A stretch of DNA of 64,000 nt from Chryseobacterium gleum (GCA_945897805.1 CAMDFX010000001.1:310001-374000), one strand, 5' to 3'; counted from the stretch's first letter, positions 25,284 through 34,597 are shown. The notes: a model not told the origin generated them from the sequence alone. Numbers and translations are program-made.

Positions 25284-26084
25284 TTATTTTTTAGCCAAGG
25301 CTTCTTCTACGTATTTGAAAGTCGATAAAACTTCTGGCAAACCATTCACAACTGCCACATCGTGCTCAAAATGGGCACTTATTTTTCTGTCAGCAGTTAA
25401 AATCGTCCAATTATCGCCAGCAGTAATTACGCGTTCAGTTCCTAAATTTATCATGGGTTCAATCGCGATCACTAATCCTTCCTGAATCTTTTTTCCTTGT
25501 CCTCGGCGACCGTAATTAGGCACTTGCGGCTCTTCATGCATCGTGCGGCCTAAACCATGTCCAACTAAGTCTCTAACAACGCCATAACCATGTTTTTCAG
25601 CATGATTTTGAATCGCCCAGCCAATATCACCAATGCGATTTCCAACGCGTGTAAGTTCAACTCCAATATTCAAACATTCAAGCGTCACTTTCAATAATTC
25701 TTTGGCTTCAGGGGCAACTTCTCCCACTTCAAAAGTGTAAGCGTGATCGCCATAATATCCTTCAAACAGAGCACCACAATCCACAGAAACAATGTCTCCA
25801 TCTTTCAAAATTTTCCCTTTTGGATAGCCGTGCACCACTTCAGCATTTAAAGAAACGCACAAAGTATTTGGAAAATCGTACATCCCCAAAAATCCTGGAA
25901 GGGCATTTTGTGAACGGATATATTCCTCCGCCATTTTGTCGATTTTCAACATGTCGGCGCCCGGTTTTATTTCAGCAGCAATCAATCCCAAGGTTCTACT
26001 CACAATTTGAGCAGCTTCACGCATGATTTCAATTTCTGCAGGTGTTTTGTAAAATATTTTTTCTTTGCCAAATAAAGAACTCAA
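25284..26084 (-). CDS. map: Methionine aminopeptidase, type I
   Basis: A 266-residue cytosolic dinuclear metallo-enzyme that removes the N-terminal Met from new proteins. The five metal ligands are in place: Asp in VSVDCGA, Asp in GYYGDHAYTF, His in LVGHGLGRTMHEEP, Glu in IAIEPM, and Glu in HFEHDVAVV. The His in TMHEEP is the usual substrate-binding histidine. Length is normal for type I without a zinc-finger extension. A TACCTTTG box lies 48 bases upstream. Confidence 0.95.
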   Translation of the reverse strand: MSSLFGKEKIFYKTPAEIEIMREAAQIVSRTLGLIAAEIKPGADMLKIDKMAEEYIRSQNALPGFLGMYDFPNTLCVSLNAEVVHGYPKGKILKDGDIVSVDCGALFEGYYGDHAYTFEVGEVAPEAKELLKVTLECLNIGVELTRVGNRIGDIGWAIQNHAEKHGYGVVRDLVGHGLGRTMHEEPQVPNYGRRGQGKKIQEGLVIAIEPMINLGTERVITAGDNWTILTADRKISAHFEHDVAVVNGLPEVLSTFKYVEEALAKK

Positions 26085-26131
26085 AATAAATCGTTTTAGA
26101 TGTTTGAAATTTCTCGTATCGAGAATTTTTG

Positions 26132-26139
26132 CAAAGGTA
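26132..26139 (-). promoter_or_regulatory. Candidate -7 box for map
   Basis: TACCTTTG on the minus strand fits TAnnTTTG; transcription would start near 26125, about 40 nt before the ATG. Confidence 0.45.
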
Positions 26140-26214
26140 GTAAAATCTGCATTCTAAGAGTTGCTTTCTGTGGACAGTTGAGCTGCAAAAACATCATTTT
26201 TCGTGCAAAGTTTT

Positions 26215-26337
26215 GGGCGTGCCTCTCAAAAATCTTCATTCTTCCGATTTTGAGAGTCGGGCTTTACTCTGCAATTCCTCGCTCGCCCGATAAAAAATCG
26301 GACTCACTGCGGGATTTTCGTTGCAATCCCTCACGCG
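26215..26337. repeat. Multi-helix structured intergenic element
   Basis: This stretch is much richer in G and C than its surroundings and folds into nested helices: GCGTG 26217-26221 with CACGC 26332-26336; CCGATTTT 26244-26251 with AAAATCGG 26294-26301; inside it TCGGGC 26257-26262 with GCCCGA 26285-26290; and GGGATT 26311-26316 with AATCCC 26325-26330. Strings such as CTGCAATTCCTCGCTC and CAATCCCTCACGCGG resemble an intergenic repeat I recall from other Bacteroidota genomes. An 82-codon frame crosses it on the plus strand but looks accidental. Confidence 0.65.
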
Positions 26338-26365
26338 GCTGTCAATGATTTGATTTTATTATACG

Positions 26366-26398
26366 AAAAAAAGCTGCCTCTTTTCAGAAACAGCTTTC
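26366..26398 (-). terminator. Terminator of sucC
   Basis: On the minus strand AAAGCTG and CAGCTTT form a stem around 14 bases followed by a T-run, just past the stop at 26419. Confidence 0.8.
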
Positions 26399-26418
26399 AA
26401 AATATGTTTAGAATTAAA

Positions 26419-27630
26419 TTATGCCAATACAGCTTTCACTTTGTCTGCTGCTTCTTGCAACAAAACTGCTGAATGCACATTCAATCCTGATTCGTCAATT
26501 AATTTTTTAGCTTCCACAGCGTTTGTACCTTGCAAACGAACAATGATTGGAACTGGAATAGAACCCATATTTTTGTATGCGTCAACAACTCCTTGAGCAA
26601 CACGATCACAACGAACGATTCCTCCAAAAATGTTGATCAAAATCGCTTTTACATTTGGATCTTTCAAGATGATTCCGAAAGCTTTTTCAACTCTTTCAGC
26701 ATCTGCAGTACCTCCAACGTCCAAGAAATTTGCTGGATTTCCACCTGATAATTTGATAATGTCCATCGTAGCCATTGCCAAACCAGCACCGTTTACCATG
26801 CAACCAACGTTTCCGTCTAATTTCACAAAGTTCAAACCAGCTTCACCCGCTTCAACTTCTGTTGGATCTTCTTCAGTAACATCGCGCATTGCTGCGTACT
26901 CTTTGTGTCTGAATAAAGCATTTCCGTCTAAAGTAACTTTCGCATCAACAGCGATGATTTTATTGTCAGAAGTTTTCAATACAGGATTGATTTCAAACAT
27001 GGAAGCATCGCAGCCTTCAAATGCATTGTACAAACAAGGAATAAATTTCACCATGTTTTTGAATGCGTCTCCAGAAAGGCCTAAATTGAAAGCAATTTTT
27101 CTAGCTTGAAAACCTTGCAATCCAACCCTTGGATCGATTACTTCCTTGTGGATCAACTCTGGGGTGTTTTCAGAAACAGTTTCAATGTCCATTCCACCTT
27201 CAGTAGAGTAAACAATCACGTTGCGTCCTAATTCACGGTCCAATAAAACAGACATATAAAACTCAGAAGTTTCAGTTTCACCAGGATAATAAACATCCTC
27301 GGCAATCAAAACTTTTGAAACTAATTTCCCTTTTCCGTTTGTCTGCGCTGTAGTCAAATGTCCACCAAGAATTCCTTTTACCTTTTCTTCGATGTGGTCA
27401 ATTCCTTTTGCCAAAACAACTCCGTGAGAACCTGTTTCTTCAACAGTTCCTTTTCCACGTCCACCTGCGTGGATTTGCGCTTTCACAACGTACCAGCCAG
27501 TACCAGTTTCTTCTGTTAATTTTTTAGCTGCAGCGACTGCATCTTCAACTTTGTCAACAACAACCCCTCTTTGTGTCGCAACACCGAAGCTGTTTAAAAT
27601 GGATTTTCCCTGATATTCGTGTAAGTTCAT
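26419..27630 (-). CDS. sucC: Succinyl-CoA synthetase, ADP-forming, beta subunit
   Basis: A 403-residue protein from the ATG at 27630 (MNLHEYQGK), the universal start of this family; a longer frame start at 27672 is rejected. It contains an ATP-grasp domain (about 1-240, with [11 protein letters not shown]) and a CoA-ligase domain ([14 protein letters not shown], then [10 protein letters not shown] and [10 protein letters not shown]). Together with SucD it interconverts succinyl-CoA and succinate in the TCA cycle with ATP formation. sucD is not adjacent, as often in Bacteroidota. Confidence 0.96.
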   Translation of the reverse strand: MNLHEYQGKSILNSFGVATQRGVVVDKVEDAVAAAKKLTEETGTGWYVVKAQIHAGGRGKGTVEETGSHGVVLAKGIDHIEEKVKGILGGHLTTAQTNGKGKLVSKVLIAEDVYYPGETETSEFYMSVLLDRELGRNVIVYSTEGGMDIETVSENTPELIHKEVIDPRVGLQGFQARKIAFNLGLSGDAFKNMVKFIPCLYNAFEGCDASMFEINPVLKTSDNKIIAVDAKVTLDGNALFRHKEYAAMRDVTEEDPTEVEAGEAGLNFVKLDGNVGCMVNGAGLAMATMDIIKLSGGNPANFLDVGGTADAERVEKAFGIILKDPNVKAILINIFGGIVRCDRVAQGVVDAYKNMGSIPVPIIVRLQGTNAVEAKKLIDESGLNVHSAVLLQEAADKVKAVLA

Positions 27631-27767
27631 TTTCTGAAATTTTGCGCTGTAAATGTACAATGAATAAATCAAAATAGACGGTAGTTTTTCAAAGTTTTTT
27701 TTCTTTATTTCGTTAAATCGGAAGCGTTCGAAAATTATTTACTTCTTTTTTACTCGGGTAAAACTTA

Positions 27768-27811
27768 CTTCGGTAAACTCAGTGTAATTAAAGTGCACTT
27801 CGACAAGCTCA
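27768..27811. repeat. Two TCGACARRYTCAR-type repeat units
   Basis: CTTCGGTAAACTCAG at 27768-27782 and CTTCGACAAGCTCA at 27798-27811, 30 bp apart in the same orientation. These are the same family as the units fused into the TonB receptor gene at 530-603. Confidence 0.75.
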
Positions 27812-28101
27812 TTGTGAAAGGGTGCTGAGACTATTTTTTCGTTGAGAAAATTTAAATTTATTGAATTATAATGCTGTAATTGATCGTCTGAAGTAACAGA
27901 TCTTAAATCGAAAATTCTTAAAAAAAATTGGATATTGAAGAAAATAGCCGTCCTAGTGATTGGACGGTTTTTGAAACGCACTGAAAAGTGTAAACGAAAG
28001 AGATAGCGATAGCTCATCGATAGAAGTCACTTTTTAGAAGTTTTGAAAATGCTGTAGTTTACGGAAGCAAGTTCAATCACGGAGACTTGATTTTTCTTTT
28101 G

Positions 28102-28133
28102 TTACTTTTCTTTCATCAAGGAAAGAAAAGTAA
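28102..28133. repeat. Perfect 13-bp inverted repeat
   Basis: TTACTTTTCTTTC (28102-28114) and GAAAGAAAAGTAA (28121-28133) flank the loop ATCAAG. It is almost purely pyrimidine/purine partitioned and has no T-run in a terminator position. Confidence 0.85.
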
Positions 28134-28271
28134 AAATCTTGGATGGAAAGACCATTTTGATATTTAACGTAAATTTTTAGTTAGCACCTCAAAATAAATA
28201 AATCCCCATTTTTTCAACAAATGCTTTCAAAGTTTCGTTAAATTGCTAACTTTATTGAGAAAACTGCAAAA

Positions 28272-29228
28272 ATGAAAGCATCTAAAATTTTATCATTTAT
28301 CACCTTTACATTTGCATTCGCAGTATTTTTCATTTTCGGCGCTTGTGAGAAAGAAGTTGTCAAGCCGGTTTACAAGACCAAATCTGTATTCATTTTTGTT
28401 GTCGATGGAGCGCGCTATGCAGAAACTTGGGGAGATCCTTCGCATCAATTTATTCCTTATCGTTTTGCGCTGTTGAAAGAGGGTGTAAATTGCAATAATT
28501 TTTATAACAATGGTTTCACATTCACTTGTTCTGGACATCAAGCCATGTGCACTGGCGTTTACGAAAATATCAGTAATTCTGGAAATCAATATCCTACCAA
28601 TCCTTCGGTTTTTCAATATTGGCTGCAAGCTACAAATCAACCAATGTCGGAAGCTTGGGTCATAGCAACGAAAGACAAGTTGGAAATACTTTCAGATTGT
28701 GTCGACCCACTTTGGAAAGGAAAATTCAGACCAAGCACTGATTGCGGAATTATCGGACTTTTTAGCGGATATCGGGAAGACAGTGTTACATTCGATCACT
28801 TGAAAAATATCGCCACGAACAACCATGTTCGTTTGGCAATCGTCAATTTCAAACAACCAGATGCAGCAGGACATGCAGGAGATTCAATCGCCTATTTGCA
28901 TGGAATTAAAGATACAGACAAATACATCCACGATTTCTGGAAAATGTTGCAAAATGATCCGAAATATAAAAACAAAACTACGGTAATTGTTACCAATGAT
29001 CACGGCCGACACACTGCTGGGCACCAAGAGGGATACATTTCCCACGGCGATTTATGCGAAGGATGCAGGCATGTCGAATTTTTTGCCCTTGGCCCAGATT
29101 TCAAAAAAAATCACACCTGCGAAACCTATTATGAGCAAGTTGATATCGCAAATACCGTCGCTGAATTATTGAATTTCAAAATTCCAACTTCCACCGGTAG
29201 AGTAATGAAGGATGTTTTTGGGGATTAG
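28272..29228 (+). CDS. Alkaline-phosphatase-superfamily lipoprotein
   Basis: A 318-residue protein with a lipoprotein signal (FIFGACEK, Cys at about 18). It has the superfamily's metal and nucleophile motifs: FVVDGARY at about 42 (first Asp), TCSGHQAMCTG with the likely nucleophile Thr85, KQPDAAGHAGD near 198 (Asp and His) and TNDHGRHT near 240 (Asp and His). A final His is likely in YISHGDLC. These ligate two zinc ions in phosphatases and phosphodiesterases of this superfamily. The substrate is unknown. Its stop codon TAG (29226-29228) lies inside the ATTAGAC end of repeat copy A. Confidence 0.8.
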   Translation: MKASKILSFITFTFAFAVFFIFGACEKEVVKPVYKTKSVFIFVVDGARYAETWGDPSHQFIPYRFALLKEGVNCNNFYNNGFTFTCSGHQAMCTGVYENISNSGNQYPTNPSVFQYWLQATNQPMSEAWVIATKDKLEILSDCVDPLWKGKFRPSTDCGIIGLFSGYREDSVTFDHLKNIATNNHVRLAIVNFKQPDAAGHAGDSIAYLHGIKDTDKYIHDFWKMLQNDPKYKNKTTVIVTNDHGRHTAGHQEGYISHGDLCEGCRHVEFFALGPDFKKNHTCETYYEQVDIANTVAELLNFKIPTSTGRVMKDVFGD

Positions 29229-29476
29229 ACATTAGACGGAAAACACTAGACATTAGACCGAAGACACTAGACATTAGACGGAAGACATTAGATTTTAGAC
29301 AATAGATTTTAAGATGTTAGGATTTTAAGATATTAGGATTTTTAATTTTCTTGAAAATTTGAGATTATCCTAAAGTTGCGAAGTAAAAAGAAAATCTAGT
29401 CTAATAGTTGCGAAGCAGCGGTTTTATTGTCTCAAGTCTAATAGCTCAGCGAGTCTCTTTTTTTAGACAATAGACC
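29225..29476 (+). repeat. Dispersed repeat, copy A (sense to upstream gene)
   Basis: It begins with several ATTAGAC / ACTAGAC units, continues through an A+T core containing TTTTCTTGAAAATTTGAG, and ends with GTTGCGAAGCAGCGG, GTCTCAAGTCTAATAG and GCGAGTCT. The reverse complement is shared with copies C, D and E. It starts within the last codons of the phosphatase-superfamily gene. Confidence 0.8.
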
Positions 29477-29684
29477 CAATTTAACTTTTTAAAATAATTT
29501 TAAATAAAATAACAACGAAGTCAGCCACGCACTCAATCTGCAATCTACCAATCCAATAATCTGCCAATGTGCCAATGTGCCAATCTGCTAATCTACCAAT
29601 CTGCTGCACGAATAATCCAACTATCTATTCTTCCATTTACTATTTTTACCTAACTTCGCAAACTAGAATTTTATTGATAAGAAC
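29229..29684. other. 456-base spacer made mostly of repeats
   Basis: It holds repeat copy A to 29476, an A+T stretch, the CCAATCTGC-type tandem array at 29534-29606 and the promoter region of lpdA. TAACTTCG at 29651-29658 is a near match to the TAnnTTTG box. No gene was seen. Confidence 0.6.
29534..29606. repeat. Imperfect tandem array of CCAATCTGC-type units
   Basis: About eight degenerate 8-12 bp units (CAATCTGC, CAATCTAC, CCAATGTGC twice in a row, CAATCTGCTA) follow one another. There are no spacers of constant length, so it is not CRISPR-like. Confidence 0.7.
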
Positions 29685-31076
29685 ATGAATTACGACATTA
29701 TAGTTATTGGAAGCGGACCTGGTGGATATGTTACTGCCATCCGTGCTTCTCAATTGGGCTTAAAAACTGCAATTGTTGAACGCGAAGAATTGGGTGGAAT
29801 TTGCCTAAATTGGGGATGTATACCTACCAAAGCGCTTTTAAAAAGTGCAAATGTTTATGAATATCTTCAACATGCTTCCGATTATGGAATCACAGTAAAG
29901 GAAAGTTCAGCAGATTTCACTGCGATGATTGACAGAAGTCGAGGAGTAGCTAATGGAATGAGCAACGGAATTCAATTCTTGATGAAAAAGAACAAAATTG
30001 ATGTAATCAAAGGTTCAGGAAAAATCAAGGCTGGAAAAAAAGTAGATGTTACTGCTGAAGACGGAACTGTGACTGAATATACTGCTGACAAAGCATTGAT
30101 TTTAGCTACTGGAGCTCGTTCTCGCAAATTGCCAAACATTCCACAAGATGGTGAAAAAATCATCGGTTACCGTGAAGCGATGACCTTGAAATCTTTGCCA
30201 AAAAGATTGGTTGTTGTGGGTTCAGGTGCTATTGGCGTTGAATTTGCATATTTCTACAATACCCTAGGAACTGAAGTTACCATCGTAGAATTCATGCCAA
30301 ACATTGTTCCGGTTGAAGACGAAGATGTTTCTAAACAAATGGAAAAATCTTTCAAGAAAGCAGGAATTAACATCTTGACAAATGCCTCTGTTGAAAAAGT
30401 TGAAAAAACGGACAAAGGTTGCATCGTAACAGTAAAAACTGCCAAAGGAGAAGAAATAATCGAATGTGATGTTGTTCTTTCTGCTGTAGGTATCGAAACA
30501 AATATCGAAGGAATTGGATTAGAAGACGTAGGAATTGTCACTGACAAAGGGCGTATTTTGGTAAACGATTTCTACCAGACAAATATCCCAGGTTATTACG
30601 CAATTGGCGATATCGTTCCAGGCCCAGCTTTGGCTCACGTAGCATCTGCTGAAGGAATTATTTGTGTGGAAAAAATTGCTGGTCACCACCCAGAACCATT
30701 GGATTACGGAAACATTCCAGGATGTACTTATGCTTCTCCAGAAATCGCTTCTGTAGGAATGACTGAAAAAGCGGCAAAAGCTGCTGGCTTGGACATCAAA
30801 ATCGGTAAATTTCCATTCTCTGCCTCAGGAAAAGCAAGCGCTGCCGGAGCAAAAGATGGTTTCGTAAAATTGATTTTCGACGCTAAATACGGAGAATTAT
30901 TAGGAGCCCACATGATCGGCGCAAACGTTACTGAAATGATTGCAGAAATCGTTGCCGTTCGTAAATTAGAAGTTACCGGTGAAACCTTAATCAAAACGGT
31001 GCATCCGCATCCAACGATGTCTGAAGCAGTGATGGAAGCCGCCGCTGCTGCGTATGGGGAAGTAATCCATCTATAA
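29685..31076 (+). CDS. lpdA: Dihydrolipoyl dehydrogenase (E3)
   Basis: A 463-residue FAD disulfide oxidoreductase. It has the FAD-binding GSGPGGY at 9-15, the redox pair in GGICLNWGCIPTK (about 39-51), the NAD-binding GSGAIGVEFAYF near 180, AIGDIVPGPALAH near 310, and the catalytic HPHPTMSE near 445. It reoxidises lipoamide in pyruvate and 2-oxoglutarate dehydrogenases and the glycine cleavage system. It is monocistronic here, followed at once by repeat copy B. Confidence 0.96.
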   Translation: MNYDIIVIGSGPGGYVTAIRASQLGLKTAIVEREELGGICLNWGCIPTKALLKSANVYEYLQHASDYGITVKESSADFTAMIDRSRGVANGMSNGIQFLMKKNKIDVIKGSGKIKAGKKVDVTAEDGTVTEYTADKALILATGARSRKLPNIPQDGEKIIGYREAMTLKSLPKRLVVVGSGAIGVEFAYFYNTLGTEVTIVEFMPNIVPVEDEDVSKQMEKSFKKAGINILTNASVEKVEKTDKGCIVTVKTAKGEEIIECDVVLSAVGIETNIEGIGLEDVGIVTDKGRILVNDFYQTNIPGYYAIGDIVPGPALAHVASAEGIICVEKIAGHHPEPLDYGNIPGCTYASPEIASVGMTEKAAKAAGLDIKIGKFPFSASGKASAAGAKDGFVKLIFDAKYGELLGAHMIGANVTEMIAEIVAVRKLEVTGETLIKTVHPHPTMSEAVMEAAAAAYGEVIHL

Positions 31077-31237
31077 GACTGGAGACATTAGATATTAGAC
31101 TGGAGATATTAGACTCTCTAATTTTCTCTGGTATTTAAATTTTCCTCAAAGTTGAGCAGCAACCGTAATAATTCTAGTCTAATAGTTGCGGAGCAACGGT
31201 TCTATTGTCTAAGGTCTAATAGCGAAGCGGGTCTTTT
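31077..31237 (+). repeat. Dispersed repeat, copy B (sense to lpdA)
   Basis: It starts at the base after the lpdA stop with GACTGGAGACATTAGATATTAGAC-like units and ends GTTGCGGAGCAACGG, then GTCTAAGGTCTAATAGCG and AAGCGGGTCT. Same orientation as copy A. Confidence 0.8.
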
Positions 31238-31277
31238 ATTGTATCTTGGATTTCTCGATTTTAGACATTCTAGTAGT

Positions 31278-31796
31278 TCAAAATTCCAATTCCATAAAAA
31301 GCAAATATTCTCTGAATGCTTCGGGGATTTCAACCTCGGGGTAGACTTCAATTTCATAAAATTCAACACTGCGATACAATGAATGCGCGGCTTGCATAAA
31401 TTTCGGACTATTAAGCCGCACTTTTTGATACTCCTCTTTTTTCGCAAACTCCAGTAATGAATTGAGTATTGCTTTGCCAACGCCTAAATTTCGAAAAGAT
31501 GGATCAACATACATGCGCTTTATTTCGCCTATTTTGCTTTCAATGCTGACCAAAGCACCGATTCCACAAACTTCATTTCCTTTGCAGGCAAGCAACATTC
31601 GTCCATGCGGTGGTAAGAATTTGTCGATATTTTGAATATCCTGAGAAACTTGCTGCGCTGGATTGTGCGGATGAACGCCAAAATGAAATTGCATTTGACT
31701 ATTTCCCCAAGAAAGATAGTCAAACAATAATTTTTGCACTATTTGAAGGTCTTCGGGGAATTTTACTTCTCGAATTTGTAACTCGTTACTATTCAT
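31278..31796 (-). CDS. GNAT-family N-acetyltransferase
   Basis: A 172-residue cytosolic enzyme with the GNAT acetyl-CoA loop: IGEIKRMYVDPSFRNLGVGKAILNSLLEFAKK at about 88-120, where the R/Q-x-x-G-x-G/A core reads RNLGVGKA. VCGIGALVSIE forms the preceding strand. Acceptor not predictable. Single gene between repeat copy B and a short spacer. Confidence 0.85.
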   Translation of the reverse strand: MNSNELQIREVKFPEDLQIVQKLLFDYLSWGNSQMQFHFGVHPHNPAQQVSQDIQNIDKFLPPHGRMLLACKGNEVCGIGALVSIESKIGEIKRMYVDPSFRNLGVGKAILNSLLEFAKKEEYQKVRLNSPKFMQAAHSLYRSVEFYEIEVYPEVEIPEAFREYLLFMELEF

Positions 31797-31962
31797 GATA
31801 TTATTAACTTGATATAGTATTCAAAAAAAGTTTTGTTTTGCCTATTTATAGTTTTTTTTAGCGCAGTTTTTCTAAGTCTTTTTTTTGGAAATGCCATTTG
31901 ACTTTTTTAATTTTCAATAAGTGAATATCAATCTTAATGCAGGAATTGCATAATTTCCATAT

Positions 31963-32385
31963 TTAATTTTTACAATTCAACCAATATAAAATCGTCTTTG
32001 AAATTACCTCCTTGCTTTTAAATTCAGCTTTTTGGGAGATCTCATTTATGATGTTTCTAACCTCTATTTCAGAGAATTGATTTACTAAATACCACGGCAC
32101 TTCCTCTAAACTTAAATCCCATTCATCATACATTTGCAATATTGCGCTTTTTAAATTGATGGAACATTTTATATTTAAATGATACAATGTCAATGCGCTT
32201 AAAAGTACATCTCTATCAATACTTTGGCTTTTGATGGCTTCAGGCCAAAGTATCTCAAAAAGCGCACTGTCGTTTAAGGACAAAGCTCTAATTTGAAGAT
32301 AAGTAGCTTCATATTGGTTTCTGCTTTCAACAGCTTTAAATATTTTCTTGATGTTTTGTTTAAGGCTCATGGGTGAATTCGACAT
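31963..32385 (-). CDS. Helical hypothetical protein
   Basis: A 140-residue, mostly alpha-helical cytosolic protein with no signal peptide and no recognised motif. It ends KTILYWLNCKN. It lies 16 bases after the CxxC protein gene and is probably co-transcribed with it. Small paired hypotheticals of this kind are often immunity proteins to polymorphic toxins, but no toxin gene is nearby, so this is only a thought. Confidence 0.5.
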   Translation of the reverse strand: MSNSPMSLKQNIKKIFKAVESRNQYEATYLQIRALSLNDSALFEILWPEAIKSQSIDRDVLLSALTLYHLNIKCSINLKSAILQMYDEWDLSLEEVPWYLVNQFSEIEVRNIINEISQKAEFKSKEVISKTILYWLNCKN

Positions 32386-32401
32386 TCTTTGATTTTAACC
32401 G

Positions 32402-32824
32402 TTATTTATTTTTTGCTTTATTTTTCCAAAATTCATTTCCTCTTTCATCAATAAACTTGGTTAAATATAGATTTGTTTTACCTTCTACAAACTCTCCAAC
32501 ATGCTTTTTGTATTCGGCCTCGTTGAAATGATCTTCACATAAAGTTTCAACATGTCCTCCTAGAACTGTTTCTTCTCCACTAAGACCGCATATTTCGCAC
32601 ATCTTTTTACTAATAGATTCTACCGTTTCAACCAACTCCTCAAAAATTTCATCTTCTCCATGATACCGAACGGTTAAAGCACCCCATTTTTGAAAGACTT
32701 CAGTAATGGCAACATGTTCGGGTTTATTATCGTAAATAATATCAATTAAATTTAGCCAACCTTTGCCACAGGTTTCAAGGATCCATTTTTTTGAATCTTC
32801 TCTATTTAAAACTTTCACTTCCAT
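32402..32824 (-). CDS. Hypothetical protein with CxxC...H...C zinc-like site
   Basis: A 140-residue cytosolic protein. Its one clear motif is MCEICGLSGEETVLGGHVE followed by TLCEDHF: two Cys pairs or a Cys-Cys-His-Cys set at about 96-121, spaced like a small zinc knuckle. I recall similar CEKCG...TLCDEC segments in uncharacterised proteins found in variable bacterial regions. It is the first gene of a two-gene run. Confidence 0.52.
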   Translation of the reverse strand: MEVKVLNREDSKKWILETCGKGWLNLIDIIYDNKPEHVAITEVFQKWGALTVRYHGEDEIFEELVETVESISKKMCEICGLSGEETVLGGHVETLCEDHFNEAEYKKHVGEFVEGKTNLYLTKFIDERGNEFWKNKAKNK

Positions 32825-32944
32825 TTTATTATAATCTTAACACCTTTTTTAGATCTCTAAATTCACATAGCTTTTTTTCCCTAAGTTTTATTCGCCTTCA
32901 CCAATAATTACAATTTATAAAGCAGAAAAAAGTGCATCAAAGCA

Positions 32945-34208
32945 TCATAAACTATTTTCCCAACTCAATTTCATCGTTTCTGCTGCCAATCTTCCCGTTT
33001 TGAGTGCTGCATTGATGGATCCATTTAACAGGTGATCTCCGCAGATAAATAGCGTTTCTGAGATTTTGATTTCTGATACTTTGATGTCATTTGAAACTGA
33101 GTCTTGATTGGGTAAAGCGTAAGAAATTCTATAAGTTTTAAGCATTTTCCAATGCAAAACAGCTTCTCCATACCAAGGAAGTAATTCTTTTTTCATGTTC
33201 TCAGCAATTACTTCATCATTCTCATTTAAAAGTCCATTGCAGGAAACAGAAATCAAAACCTTTCCTTCTGGAGCATAAGCTTTGGAAACATTAGTGAGCA
33301 CAGTAAGATTATTTACCCATTTTCTATTTTCAGAGGCATTTAAGGTAACAATTGCTTTTTTTACCGGTGCCTTAGTTGCCTCGAAATAGACATTGGTTAC
33401 TTGCTGTTTTTCATTTTTTTTGTTGAGGAAAGTATTTACTGCTTAGATCGTTTGCATTTGTCGCAATTAAAATTTGGGAGGCTTCAAAATATTTTCCATC
33501 TTCTGTGTATACCTTATTATCAATAATATCTATGACTTTTTGATTAAATAAGAAACATTTTTTTGGTAATTTTGAAGCAAGTTGTTTCGGAATTTCTTCC
33601 ATTCCCAATGCTGGTAAGGCTGCATCACCTTCCGAAAACATTTTCATCACAAAGTCAAATATTCGACTTGAGGTCTTTAGGTCATTTTCAAGGTAGATTC
33701 CCGCCATAAAAGGCGCATAAAAACGATTGATCATTTTTGAACTGAAGCCATACGCTTTGATTTTTTCCAGGGTCGTTATTTCTGCTTGATTAAAAATTTG
33801 CTCAATACTCTGATTTTGCAATTTCTTTTTTAGTAAAAAAGTGTTTAATTTATCTTTTAGCGAACCTACAGGTGCAAAAATGGTCGAAAAAAGTGCTGAA
33901 GGTTTGCGAAATGGATCGAAAACTTCAAAACTTCCACCATCATAAATAACGTTTGCTCCAGGCAACATTTTTTGAAGATTTAACGCTTCATAATCCAATA
34001 TTTTCCTCGCTTCTGGATACGCAGTCAATAATACTTGAAATCCTCTATCCAAGCGAAAACCCTCATGCATGTCCGTCTTAATCCTGCCACCAACTCTATC
34101 AGTTGATTCAATAATAAAAACTTCACGCCCCTCGTTTTGCAAATGGATTGCTGCTGAAAGTCCTGAAAGTCCGGCGCCGATAATTATAACATCTTTTTTC
34201 ATCATCAA
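32945..34208 (-). pseudogene. FAD-dependent oxidoreductase split by a one-base frameshift
   Basis: Two adjacent frames encode one protein. The first (34208 to 33411) opens with the FAD dinucleotide fold VIIIGAGLSGLSAAIHL and VGGRIKTDMHEG, as in phytoene-desaturase or protoporphyrinogen-oxidase-like enzymes. It ends at QQKK followed by TGA just after an A8 tract (33414-33421). Removing one A restores QQKNEKQQVTNVYFEA and runs without a stop into the second frame, ending 32945 with the typical C-terminal FAD motif FICGDHLLNGSINAALKTG. The restored length is about 420 residues, normal for the family. So this is a recent inactivation, a slippage-variable gene, or a sequencing error. Confidence 0.8.
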
Positions 34209-34384
34209 TTAATTCTAGTGAAAATTGGATATTCAATTGCTAATCTTTCAGTTTGAACATTTCAAAAGTAGTATTGTTTGTGAATTTTGATTATTTTTTC
34301 TTTCCAAATATTTTAATCAAATTGAAAAAATACACTTGAAACGGTCAACTCTATTTAGGGAAGTACACAATTGACTTATGTCTA

Positions 34385-34558
34385 AAAAAAGACTCGCTGC
34401 GCTATTAGACTTGAGACAATCGAACCGTTGCTTCGCAACTATTAGACTAGATTTTCTTTTTACTTCGCGACTTTAGATGTTCTCAAATTTTCAAGAAAAT
34501 TGAAAGTCTCAATATCTTAAAAACTATTGTCTAAAGTCTAAAGTCTTCGGTCTAATCT
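34385..34558 (-). repeat. Dispersed repeat, copy C
   Basis: Starts AAAAAGACTCGCTGCGC, then TATTAGACTTGAGACAAT and CCGTTGCTTCGCAAC, and ends with AAGTCTAAAGTCTTCGG. Orientation is opposite to A and B, the same as D and E. Confidence 0.8.
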
Positions 34559-34597
34559 TAATAAATCTAAAAATTCATCTTACTCCTAAATTCTGAT

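Larger units (their letters stand above)
27631..28271. other. 641-base intergenic region with mixed repeats
   Basis: No credible gene was found. It holds two units related to the TCGACARRYTCAR repeat (27768-27782 and 27798-27811), a long perfect hairpin at 28102-28133, and the upstream regions of sucC and the phosphatase-superfamily gene. A 92-codon minus frame (27739-28017) is made partly of the repeat and is not supported. Confidence 0.6.

Noticed and set aside
26100-26348. 82-codon frame over the structured element
   Set aside because: Composition follows the GC-rich hairpins; no start signal and no recognisable protein.
27739-28017. 92-codon minus frame before sucC
   Set aside because: Contains TCGACARRYTCAR repeat units and no signal or domain; treated as repeat-derived.
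29225-29606. Possible CRISPR array
   Set aside because: Units are 7-12 bp and degenerate, with no constant spacers or cas genes.
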